Assembly: GCF_963675165.1 (NCBI RefSeq)
Contig: NC_087385.1
Location: forward strand, 2,356,501 to 2,420,500
Source: Halichondria panicea
Lineage: Eukaryota > Porifera > Demospongiae > Suberitida > Halichondriidae
Reading direction: 5' to 3'
Length of the DNA stretch: 64,000 nucleotides
Shown: one piece after another, positions 12,601 through 21,797 of the stretch
How the letters are laid out: the number at the start of each line of letters is the position of its first letter
How positions within the stretch are numbered: position 1 is the first letter of the stretch
Notes under the pieces: model-generated
What the model was told of the DNA's origin: nothing
Seen by the model: only the letters and a program-made list of their open reading frames with translations
Database searches by the model: none
Made by a program: the position numbers and the translations under genes

Positions 12601-13363
12601 ACTGACACAATCTGCAAATTCACGCACACCCGTCGTGTTAGAGTGTATGGTACTTGGCACGCAACAATCACCCCCACAATTATACACCACAAGGATCCTT
12701 ACACGTATCTATCTGTTACAAATCAACATCACTGTCATGTATACAATACCTAAATTGATTATGACTGAATGACTTGATTCGTTGTGCTCATACAACTGTA
12801 TTGCTACATGTACATACCTATTGCATTTCTATGAAAGTATACACTAAACCTCATATTAAATCTTACTTCAACTTTGTTTCTCGGAGTATCTGAGTGAGAG
12901 AGATGTTATTTCCACTCATGGCTTGACCCTCCACTGTTTCCAGGGAAGAGCTTTGACCAGCCACATAGAGAGCACAGCCTAGCCACTCCACATGCTCACC
13001 CTGTAGTACAGTGAAGATATTTCTAAACCACACTAGTTTTAGTTCAAAGATACAAACAGATAAAATTTACCACAACTTTTAAAGCTGTTTGAGCTCATAT
13101 TATTCGTGCACCCTTGGTGGATTATCTCCTAAATTATATACGATTTTGGGCAGCTTAGCTAGCTAGACATCTCCACCAGTAGCTAACTAGATCTACTGTA
13201 CTGATCACCCCAAGCACCATTAATATCTCACCTCCAAGGTGTAATAGTCTCGAATACTACAGTAAGTAGCCCAAGCCTCGTCTCTGGACTCGGTATCCAT
13301 GTTTAACTGACGACACACGCCATCATAGGCACTCCTGACTAACTCAATCGATGCTTCTTCCAT
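3627..13363 (-). CDS. RBL1/RBL2-like: Retinoblastoma-like pocket protein (p107/p130 type), 18 exons
   Basis: Exons, in transcription order: 13232-13363, 12867-13000, 12202-12414, 11803-11867, 11508-11624, 11043-11135, 10707-10866, 10149-10545, 9742-9870, 8999-9084, 8353-8473, 7396-7582, 6465-7260, 6205-6307, 5955-6029, 5376-5645, 3990-4160, 3627-3827. They join in frame to 1149 residues, close to human p130 (1139). The N-terminal domain includes DDLVNSHHLLLCCVDMLY. Pocket A begins near residue 362 and pocket B near 836 (TGSLALFYRKMYQLSYIR). Between them lies a Ser/Thr/Pro-rich spacer of about 290 residues with many SP/TP sites, as in p107/p130 rather than RB1. The C-terminal region keeps the IFVSPHK motif. 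By family this is a nuclear repressor that binds E2F-DP and is switched off by cyclin-CDK phosphorylation. The 5376 donor (GTCAGT) is weaker than the rest but keeps phase 0. The start is the only suitable ATG before the conserved N-terminus. Confidence 0.95.
4291..5168. repeat. 878-bp element with ~75-bp terminal inverted repeats (family H)
   Basis: The left end reads TAGATATAAGAAGGGAGAG and reappears inverted at the right end. The inner part of each arm carries GATCCGCGTTTCGG (4338-4355) or its complement (5091-5107). The arms differ by small indels. No open frame inside looks like a transposase. It sits wholly in the intron between the last-but-two and last-but-one exons of the pocket-protein gene. 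Confidence 0.75.
7806..7932. repeat. ~127-bp inverted-repeat element (family I)
   Basis: Arms of about 30 bases contain TACGGCACCGGATGT on the left and its complement on the right, separated by a short purine-rich centre. It is intronic in the pocket-protein gene. The size and shape suit a miniature inverted-repeat transposable element. Confidence 0.7.
8101..8306. repeat. Family A miniature inverted-repeat element
   Basis: It starts TACCGTACGG and ends with CCCGCTATACGGTA, preceded by GAAAATTA. The inside carries paired CCACGAA and TTCGTGG words. It shares its ends with elements at 25283, 30402, 34204 and 60306. It is intronic in the pocket-protein gene. Confidence 0.7.
8519..8565. repeat. 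Partial family B element
   Basis: The sequence TACCGTATTACTAGAATATT followed by TTGCAGATGAAAAGCC matches the left end of the fuller element at 24684-24946. No matching right end is evident nearby, so this is probably a fragment. Confidence 0.55.
9172..9249. repeat. Two tandem copies of a 42-bp unit
   Basis: Each copy contains AAGGAAATCAAGCCCGAACA. The second copy is cut short and has a few changes. It lies in an intron of the pocket-protein gene. Confidence 0.85.
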
Positions 13364-13853
13364 TCCCTTATCTTCAAGAAAGCCAACAAGCTAAGAAGCT
13401 GAGGAGCCTTGAACTGTGTGATTTTGTAATCCAGCAAAGATTTGAAGATAGCTTGATCCTACTGGTAGTTGTATACTCTATAATGCTAGCTAGATACTAG
13501 AAAGCTATGTACACCAATGCAAATATGTACCAGATGTACAGATCTTGGTTGTTGATTATGCTGCGTATTGGTAATAAATTTACTTGCTAGGGTGTGGCTT
13601 ATGTTTTCTACCAATCAGATGCATTCCTGGGATAATAAAGGCGCCAAGATACCTTCCTCTAAATTACGCCGCCCTTAATGTGTAATTTATACAAAAATGT
13701 ATATAAAACACTAAATAATTAATTTATACACTCAATATAAATTGCATAAGACCGTCCTTACAATAATTAACACACTCAAATAATTATACACAATCCAAAC
13801 ATAAACTGCATAAGACATCCATAAGATGAAATACAATAATTATATAGCAAAGT
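13364..13853. promoter_or_regulatory. Spacer between NTF2 stop and RBL start
   Basis: This 490-bp spacer separates two genes transcribed in the same direction. It should hold the pocket-protein promoter and the NTF2 3' untranslated region. The part next to NTF2 (13690-13840) is very AT-rich and contains an imperfect direct repeat around AAACTGCATAAGAC / AAATTGCATAAGAC. The element GGCGCCAAG near 13640 resembles an E2F-type GC core, but this is only suggestive. Confidence 0.4.
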
Positions 13854-15519
13854 CTAGGCGGCGGAATGATGAAGATTTAGTCGAAATACTTGATTCGTAA
13901 TGAATAACGAATCGCCGATTTGTTTACAGTAAAACACTTCAGTGAACGGATGTACAGGATCGTTGTCAGTCTGAATTGAAATACAACATAAAGACTCTCT
14001 TGAAAATTCAATTTTCTACCTTTCTAAAATATTATTAATTGAGGAAGTTTATAATTATGCTCTGTCTTAGACCAAGATGAAAATCTCGTATTAGCTATAT
14101 ACACGTATAGAGATAGCTTACTTTCAGCTGCCCAACAACCATTATGAGCAGCCCTGAATCCGGAGTCATCTGACTGTCCACAGTTGTTATCGCATGGTTG
14201 ACGGTTACAAAAGGAAGCTGAAAAGGGGAAACAAAATTAATTATTAAGAATCGAATCAAGTAAAGAATAGAGAGGTTGTCACCACACGGAAGATTACATT
14301 GCCCTATAATTATATAAGCAAGGCGTGTAATTATAATCTTACAGAGGTTAGTTTTTGAAGTATAGCGTCAGGCCCTGTAAACACGTTTGTCTCAAATTGC
14401 AGTTGTGATTGAGGTGTCTGCAGAAAATAAAATAATATGAATTAATCATGTGAGAATAGCATGATTGTGTGTAGATACTTATACATGAAGTTTTAAATTA
14501 CGCACATTGCTGCCAAAATCTAGTAAAATGAAAGCACCGCGGGTGCTACATAACATAAAGCTACTAGCTATTATAACAATAGCTTTTATGGAGGTTTCAC
14601 TGTAGCTGTATATTTTAATGAATATTAATAAGGACAGATGTGTTAAAAATTTTCCAAAAAAGTGTCCAGGATAATTCGATAAATTAGAAGATATATAATT
14701 ATTATAATTATGGTACTTTATCTGAATAATAATTGGTCAATACAGGAGAATCAAAAAGAGTTTTTTTTTCTAATGCAGATAATAGCATAGTTATCAAGGG
14801 AGGATTATAACGGTCGGCATTCGGCTATTTACCCACCCAAAAACCTGAATAACCGGTCAGTTTAGCTCTGGGCTGCCACAATGACCTGTAGATCTAGTTG
14901 CGCACGCTGATTCAGCAAGCTAATTAGCCACAAATTTAACAACCTCCAAAAGTAGCGGCCTCTGGCTTTGTAATTATAAAAAATGTCGCCTTGATTAGAG
15001 GTATTGTGGTAGACTGGAAACCACACCCCTTTCTTTTGGGAAAGGCAGGTGACATCAATGACTCGTCAGTAACCACACTCTTTTCCCTGAACCACTTCCG
15101 CAAAATGTTTGGCGCAATGAAGACGAGTCACTGATAGTCACCTGGTCACTCTCTTTACCAAAAGAAAGGGATGTGTTTTCCAGTCTAGTATTACGGTACC
15201 TTACACAGATGTGCACAAACAGAACAATCATGTAAATAATTATATAGCATTGTGCTTGCAGTATTTATGCCTTGATAAGTCGCACTTAGACTCGCAAGCC
15301 ACTCCTTTTTTCATTTGATTGGACGGGGCAGGGAGAAAAGTGCCACTAGGTTTGTAATTCCCACAAACAACTCTTGTATTTATGTTCAGCTAGAATGGTG
15401 CTCATTATATGGAACGGAAAGCAACTTACATACAAGCCTTGCAAAGAAGCTCTATTAGTGTCAAACGCTGCATAATAATTTGTTACAAGCTTTTGTGCTA
15501 TATCTTCGATGCTGCTCAT
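13854..15519 (-). CDS. NUTF2: Nuclear transport factor 2 (Ran-GDP importer), 4 exons
   Basis: Exons 15430-15519, 14343-14417, 14122-14217 and 13854-13970 all end in phase 0 and give 125 residues (human 127). The start region contains IAQKLVTNYYAAFD, aligning with the NTF2 helix. The middle holds TPDSGLLIMVVGQLK and the end FITNQVFRLNLHHS, both typical of NTF2. The protein is a small homodimeric cone that binds Ran-GDP and FG nucleoporins and returns Ran to the nucleus. The chosen ATG gives the family N-terminus; an upstream in-frame Met would add a basic extension not found in the family. Its start lies 258 bp from the divergent LSM14 start. An inverted-repeat element sits in the first intron. 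Confidence 0.95.
15009..15188. repeat. 180-bp inverted-repeat element (family G)
   Basis: The ends are TAGACTGGAAACCACACCCC and an inverted copy ending CCAGTCTA. Arms of about 40 bases also pair CTTTCTTTTGG with CCAAAAGAAAG. The inside has paired GACTCGTC / GACGAGTC words. It lies in intron 1 of the NTF2 gene. Confidence 0.75.
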
Positions 15520-15777
15520 TTCTTGAAATAGCAGACCATGTACCAGACAGACAGAAAAACCTTTGACTCTGCCTCCTTGCGCCTTCGATCTCTTTTTTAT
15601 TATTACGACTGTGGAGACATTGCGCATGCGCTTTGAGGCCACCTTCACTAAAAGAGGTGGGTCATATAGATCTACATAACAGCCATAGCGTTTGTGTATC
15701 TTTATGAATCGTGTCTCAGGCCGGTGTCTCCAACAGATTATTGTAACCTACAGTTTGCAGTGTGATTCCTTTCGGCC
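15520..15777. promoter_or_regulatory. Divergent promoter shared by NTF2 and LSM14
   Basis: The two start codons face away from each other across 258 bp. The region contains TGCGCATGCGCT at 15621-15632, which fits the palindromic NRF1 (nuclear respiratory factor 1) consensus TGCGCATGCGCA with one difference at the last base. Shared control of the two housekeeping genes is an inference from spacing. No TATA box is evident. Confidence 0.6.
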
Positions 15778-18700
15778 ATGAGTGCTGGAACACCATACAT
15801 AGGCAGTAAAATAAACTTGATATCCAAGGCTGAAATTCGCTATCAAGGCACCTTGTATCAAGTGGATACTAAAGAGGCTACTGTGACCCTGGCCAAAGGT
15901 AAGCCACTGCAATAAGTGCATTTTGTACTGTAGTATGTAAATGGGTGATGTAACATTGCTATCAAGTATTGTATTGTTTCATCACAATTTTCTACGTTCC
16001 ATTAGTTCGCTCGTTTGGTACGGAGAATCGTCAAGTTCCCAAACCAATTCCTCCTCGAAATGAGATTTATGAGTTCATCATCTTTAGGGGTAGTGACATC
16101 AAGGACCTCAATGTCATTGATGTTCCTTCACAGACTGAAGCTGAGGACTCGGCCCCTCAGGACCCAGCTATTGTGTCAGCTGTAAGACTCTTGTGTGTGT
16201 TTGTGTGTGTGTATGTGTGGCTTGTTTATTTTGAACCTCATATCCTACGATAAATTGTATGTTTTCTGCTTGGTGTGTAAGGGCTGCTTGCTACGTACAT
16301 GTATTAAGTAGCAAATTTAAGGCAAACTGCACACATGGGTTTACATACATGTAGGGCATTAATTGAGGTACATGTGTAGATGCTCTCAAAAGAATGGTAG
16401 ACACATTTTTAAAAGGGAATGTCTTATGTACCTTTGTTTGTAAAGAAAGAGGTATCAGCTAGAGAAAACAAGTAATAGTGATGGTACACGTTACACGCAC
16501 CTTGTGCTCAAGATTTACAGTACCTTCTGTACGTGTAGGTTCCAGAATCACTTCAAATGTGTTGATTATTTGTTTGTATTGTTTTCTTTGCAGACGCAAG
16601 CTCCACCCCAGGCCATTCCTCTAATACCGTCCTCGCAGCCGCCCGCCCCTCCACACCCTAGACAACCCACCTACAGCCCGTTCCCACCTCCGAATGTCTA
16701 CTCTCCATTTGGAATGCCATATGTGAGGCCCCCTGTGATGATGGGGACCCGAGGGACAGGACCACCTCCCCCCATGCACCCCTCACACCCTGCTCATGCA
16801 GTGCCCATCCCCACACAGCCAATGGAGACGGCATTTCGCCCCCCAGAGCAGAGCCATACATCAATGCGTATGTCCTCAAATTACATATATACATGTATAT
16901 TAGTCAGAGCTAATATGCATATAATCAAGTGCATGTACAATGTAGATCTCTGGGGTCTGATTGTTACTTCAAGGTGTCCTTTCAATGTTCTTACAGAGTT
17001 CAAACTTTTGTATGGGTCGGTGGCTTCCTTTATTGATTGATGCGAGAATAGAAAAAGCATACACTTTAACCACATCAGTTTGTCTCCTGGCTGTCAGAGA
17101 ATAGTCAATACTTTCTGTGCTGCTAACCCACCCTACAGTGCATTGATATTCATTCAAGTACAGCTGTCAGCCTGTGCAAGTAGACTATGTAGTACATGCA
17201 AAAGTGTGCATACATGTATAATAATTATGCATGTACATGTATTTTATCCTTCAATGCTCTTCTAGCTCAAGTGTCAATGGTGTCTGTTCCTGCCCAAGTC
17301 CAGCCTCTTGCTGTTAGCTCCCAACAGCCGGTTACCGCCTTTTCTCCTGGGGTTGTGGCTGCACCTGCTCCGACCAGCAGTGGAACAGAGCCTCGGGCCA
17401 GCTCCACTCCAATGGTACCAGCCACAGTCACTGCAGGTGAGAGAGTGCGTATACAGTTATGTGGAAAGTTGTGTACACTACATGCACTTTAATGACCCTT
17501 TATCTGATTTTGGGGTTGTCTTTTGGCCACTGACTTTTGCTGAAGATTCATAATTTACAATTTAGTTTGAAGGTGTGTCTTAAGGACCAGTAATCCTTGA
17601 TGGTACAGTAGCCCTCATATAGAAGTTCCCGTTCCGTACCGTTCAATTGCATAAAACGTTTCGCGTAGGAAACAGAGCGAAAATGGAAGTCCTGCTCATT
17701 AAATTTAATACGGGTGTACTGTTTTAATTCTGAAATAACGTTCGCACGTGTAGCTGCATAATTCGTTTGGTAGCTAGCTGGCGCTAGTGTTCCAAGAAAT
17801 CAAGCTGGTGAACTGTTCTACTAAACAAAGAATCGTCATCCTTCACAGACAGCTACGGAGCAGGTGCAGAACCCCTAAGAAGCAAGGTCAAGGCGAGCTA
17901 GAGTACAGTTTGAACATTTATATTATTAGCACTGTACATGAATTTGTTATTCTTCATTTGACATGATGTTTTAATGATACAGGACAGTGTGTATAATTTA
18001 TATTGAAGTGTTCAACAAAAGTAATAATACAATCAGATCATAATGTAGCTGTATCTAAGATTCCAGAGGTCCGGTTGACTTGCTACTGCCAACTTTCTCA
18101 TCTTCTTCCAGCCTTGCATGTAAGTTCTGCAGTATTCCCAGTGCTATTTGTATGCCCCTGGATTACACTACAGAAGTTAGTACATTTGTAGCTTAGTACT
18201 TACAGAATAATTTTATTAACTTGGCAAATTCCACCTGTTTTTTCTCCGTAGAACGGCATACGTAATTACGGTGCGTTTATGAATAATACGCTATGGTTTA
18301 GTAGCGTTTTTCTGACTCCGTAACAACGGAACGTTACGTGCAACTGAAAGACAACGGGAACTTTTATATGAGGGCTACTGTATGTCCTCCCTTTATTTGA
18401 CACACTCTCTACCATGCAGAGACCACCCCCAAGGCGTCTGTTCCTCTGGAGTCAGAGAGTCCTGGACTGATTACTCGAGCTCAACCCTTGGTACCTGTGG
18501 GGGATAGACAGGTACAATTGCCCAGAGTCTGCTTTGGAACACTCTATCGGTGTATGCTCCACTGTAGTCTTGTGTATGCACATGGTGGCCATCATAACAC
18601 CCTTTTCTCAGTGTGTTTTACGGGTGCAGTTGTTGTGTTGCTTGTGTGTACGTACACTGTACATGTAAATGTATGTGTGTACTACATTTACCAAGCGTTA

Positions 18701-21248
18701 ATTGTTTAGATATAGTTTCCCTTGTAAGAAATACCCTGTCGTGTGCTCTACCCAACCTTTAGCTACAGTACACGTGCTTTTACGTGTGTATGACCAATCA
18801 GTATTGGCTGTACCATTAGTCAATATTAACTCAGGAGTGCACTCCTGCTCACGTGTACAGTATTAGCAGGGTTTCATCTAGGATTAAAAGTTTGGGGGGA
18901 AGATTTACGCACGCCGCAAAATGTTTGGTCACTCCCACATTTGTTGACCACACCCCCTATTACATGCTAGTGCTGCATCACAGTAGATCTAGTTACGTAT
19001 TGCACATCATAGACAGTACTAATGTGATGATGTCATTATTATACAAACATTTGGGGGGGGGGGGGGAAGGTTCACCCTAGCCCCCCCCCCCCCCACTAGA
19101 TGAAACCCTGATTAGGCCATTGATGTACAATATAATTATATGATAACTGCTCTTAGCATCTGTCTTCACTCTCCCAGTACCAACCTTCAACTTCACGGAG
19201 TGAGCCTGCTGAGAGTAACCGTGGCCACCAGCCTGTAGTGGACTCTACAACTGAGCCAGATGATGGGTTCGGTGGCAGGGGCAAGGTTGGGCAACAGAGA
19301 GGAGGAAGGAGGGGTCGCAACCAAAACAGACAGTACGATGGGAGAGGAGGATATAGGGGTGAGTCAACTCGAGGCAGTATACACATACATGTAATCTATG
19401 TGTGTTGCAATTTAACGGTATACATGTATAATGATATATTTTATTTGTAATAAGCAGAAACGTAACTTGTTTCCAAGCTTGTACATATACATCAAGCCCT
19501 TCAAATGAATACCACACTTATACTGTTTACACCGCAGACTGTGTTCTGGCTTTTAGTTACTTTGTTGCAAGTTCTGTTTTCGTTTTCTTCGTGTATTTCT
19601 GTTACAGGTTGCTTTAAAATCCTAATTTCAATAACAAAGTTATTTTGTTGCAAGTTCTGTTTTCGTTTTCTTCGTGTATTTCCGTTACAGGTTGCTTTAA
19701 AATCATAATTTCAATAACAAAGTTATTTTCATGTATTCCAGGTTCCAACAGAAGAGGTTTCCGGGGTAATTACCGTGGGACCCCTAGAGGAGGTTACAGA
19801 TCTCAAGGGCAGCGACCCCCTAGAGGGGGTGGGCCAAGCTCCAACGGTCCTGTCTATCGCTACGAATCTGAGTTTGATTTCGAGTCTGCCAATGCACGTT
19901 TCAAGAAAGAGGCTTTCGAGGAAGAGTTCAAGCAGCTGCATGTTGACGATAAGAGTGAGACGAGCTCGAGAGGAGTTAATGAGAGCAATGAAGATGACGA
20001 CACTCCACAGGGGGAGGGGTCAGAAGTGGTAGTGGCTTCAAATGAGGCACAGGCCGAGAATGATGCTGACTCGGCAGATGACGAGTTCTATGACAAGTCC
20101 AAGAGCTTCTTTGACTCAATAAGTTGTGCGAACACGGGAGGGCGGTGAGTGCTGGTGGTGGATGGTGTACTGATCATACCGGTGCTAGTGTTCGAGGGAG
20201 GGGGGGTGTACTGGTCCTTCTGATCATAATTATTAGTTCTAGTGTTGGAGAGTGTTGGAGGACGGTGTACTGATCCTATGGCCCAGGCAGGATCCTCCGG
20301 ACACAGGTGTATATATATATACATGCACATACACAGGAGGATCCCAGACAGGATCCTCCGGACACAGGTGTATATATATATACATGCACATACACAGGAG
20401 GATCCCAGACAGGATCCTCCGGAGCATCCTCTGAACTGGCATGCATTTTTATTAGCTTAGGAAGCACAGGATCCTCCGGACTGTTGGTACTCATACTAGG
20501 ATTGTCGGACACTTGTAGGCAACAGTGGACATGTATGTCCTATGGGTGTTTGTGTTGGTGGGGGGGGGGGTGTACTGGTCCTGTGAGTGCTACATGGCAA
20601 ACTGATGAGTAATCCTATGGTACACGTGCCTTCTATCCCAGTTTCTGTGAATTTTCACATTGTTCCCCCTCACTGTGTTTTTTTTAGTCGTCCTGATCGC
20701 AATGCTGAACGCGAGATGAATACAGAGACATTTGGAGTGAGCAATTTCCGAGGGCATCGTCGCTACCAGGGCAGGGGGCGTGGTCGTGGACGGGGACGTG
20801 GGTACTATGGCAACAGGGGAGGTCAAAGGTATGGTTCACGTGAATGTACGTGTAGGCTATAATAGCAGTGTCGAGAATACAAGCCTATCATTCTGTAATT
20901 ATGGTATATGGAGGTGGCAGTTGTATACATCATTTTAGCTGTTCTAAATGGGTACACATAAATGATTGGTACATACATGTATCAGGAGCCTGTAAAAAGA
21001 ACGTTTTTAGGTTGTGTGCTCCTGCTTATAGGATACGTACATGTTTGACCTTATGAATTGATACCACGTACTTGTTTAGTACATGCGTCTCTGAAAACGC
21101 CCTATGCCTTAAAATATTGTGTGCATATTGAGATACACGCACACGCCAATGTAGATACAGCAGAGGTGGTGATGGGAACTATGGCAACAACAAAGGTCGT
21201 GGGTACTCGGAAAGGAGCAAGGCCAACACAGGTGCCAAACAAGACTGA
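15778..21248 (+). CDS. LSM14: LSM14 / RAP55 / Scd6 mRNP protein, 9 exons
   Basis: Exons 15778-15898, 16006-16181, 16594-16867, 17266-17436, 18420-18511, 19178-19358, 19742-20144, 20688-20828 and 21164-21248 join in frame to 547 residues (human LSM14A 463). Residues 1-80 form the LSm14 domain ([20 protein letters not shown] at the start). A Pro-rich linker follows. Exon 6 carries a first RGG tract. Exon 7 carries the FDF box ([14 protein letters not shown]), the FFD-type box around [11 protein letters not shown], and acidic stretches. The last exons hold a TFG box ([12 protein letters not shown]) and [10 protein letters not shown] repeats. By family it is a P-body and stress-granule component that binds DDX6 and 4E-T and represses translation. 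Its introns contain at least four repeats, listed separately. Confidence 0.95.
17604..18382. repeat. 779-bp element with terminal inverted repeats (family D)
   Basis: The left end TACAGTAGCCCTCATATAGA is matched by the inverted right end TATGAGGGCTACTGTA, and the match extends about 30 bases through GTTCCCGTT. TA dinucleotides lie at both boundaries, as for Tc1/mariner-type duplications. No transposase frame is visible. It occupies most of LSM14 intron 4 and ends 37 bases before exon 5. Confidence 0.75.
18867..19110. repeat. ~244-bp inverted-repeat element with G-run/C-run core (family E)
   Basis: The ends are CAGGGTTTCATCTAG and CTAGATGAAACCCTG. Near the right end, a run of 12 or more Gs faces a run of 14 or more Cs across AAGGTTCACCCTAG, which can form a strong hairpin. 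It lies in LSM14 intron 5, 67 bases before exon 6. Confidence 0.75.
19561..19729. repeat. Two tandem copies of an 83-bp unit
   Basis: Each copy contains TTGCAAGTTCTGTTTTCG and TTACAGGTTGCTTTAAAA, with very few differences. The unit includes a pyrimidine tract plus ACAG, so it carries an apparent acceptor twice just before the real acceptor of LSM14 exon 7 at 19742. Confidence 0.9.
20288..20480. repeat. Tandem 61-bp repeat, 2.2 copies plus a fragment
   Basis: Copies begin at 20288, 20349 and 20410 with CAGGATCCTCCGGA, and a further fragment lies at 20468. Each unit also holds TATATATATATACATG and its own inverted GGAGGATCC, so one unit can fold into a hairpin. It lies in LSM14 intron 7. The copies are nearly identical, suggesting recent expansion. 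Confidence 0.9.
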
Positions 21249-21797
21249 AACCAAAACTCCCACCATCGACAATTTTATTACATGATTGGTCATTCATTCG
21301 CTCTGATTCTGAAATCTGATCCTCGTTGAACTTTCTAATCTCATGATGTACGTATATCACTCTTGCGTGCAAGAACCACCATATTATTGCCTGTGATTGT
21401 GTTGTCATTGTACCTCATTCTCTACCTGCACATAATTATTATGATTAATATCTAAAACCTCAAGACTGTCACAGTGCGTTCATTAAACACCTTGGGGGGG
21501 GGGGGCGGGGGGGAAACCCACTAAAGTTTCATTTAATTAATGGGCGTGTCTACATCTGCAGACTCCATGGAGCCGGAGAGAGCTGCCGTGTAGCTAGTTT
21601 AATAATTAAAAAAGAAAAGTAAGAGTGAGCCTTCTCAGAAGGACATTTGATATATAGTGGAAATACAGTTGTGGAAGGTGACGATTATAAGTATTCATAC
21701 TAGATTAGATCTACCAGGATTAATTAATTAGATCTAGATCTGATCTACTGCACTGCTGATATGTGCCTTTTTTTACTTTTCGTACTAGATCTATATA
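21249..21797. promoter_or_regulatory. Spacer between LSM14 and kelch-kinase gene
   Basis: 549 bp lie between the two genes. The first part is the LSM14 3' untranslated region, with an ATTAAA-type signal near 21483. A G-run of about 18 with one C follows at 21494-21512. The rest is AT-rich with several AGATCT words (21705-21790), probably the upstream region of the kelch-kinase gene. No other gene is seen. Confidence 0.5.

Noticed and set aside
13630-13660. GGCGCC core as an E2F site for the pocket-protein promoter
   Set aside because: Too short and degenerate to support; noted only within the spacer entry.
16504-17040. 178-codon open frame
   Set aside because: It is LSM14 exon 3 plus intron read-through on both sides.
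20288-20480. Regularly spaced repeats, considered as a CRISPR-like array
   Set aside because: The whole 61-base unit is repeated with no unique spacers, and the genome is eukaryotic.
21090-21290. Open frame over the last LSM14 exon in another frame
   Set aside because: The correct frame continues the RGG tail and stops at 21248, with phase matching exon 8.
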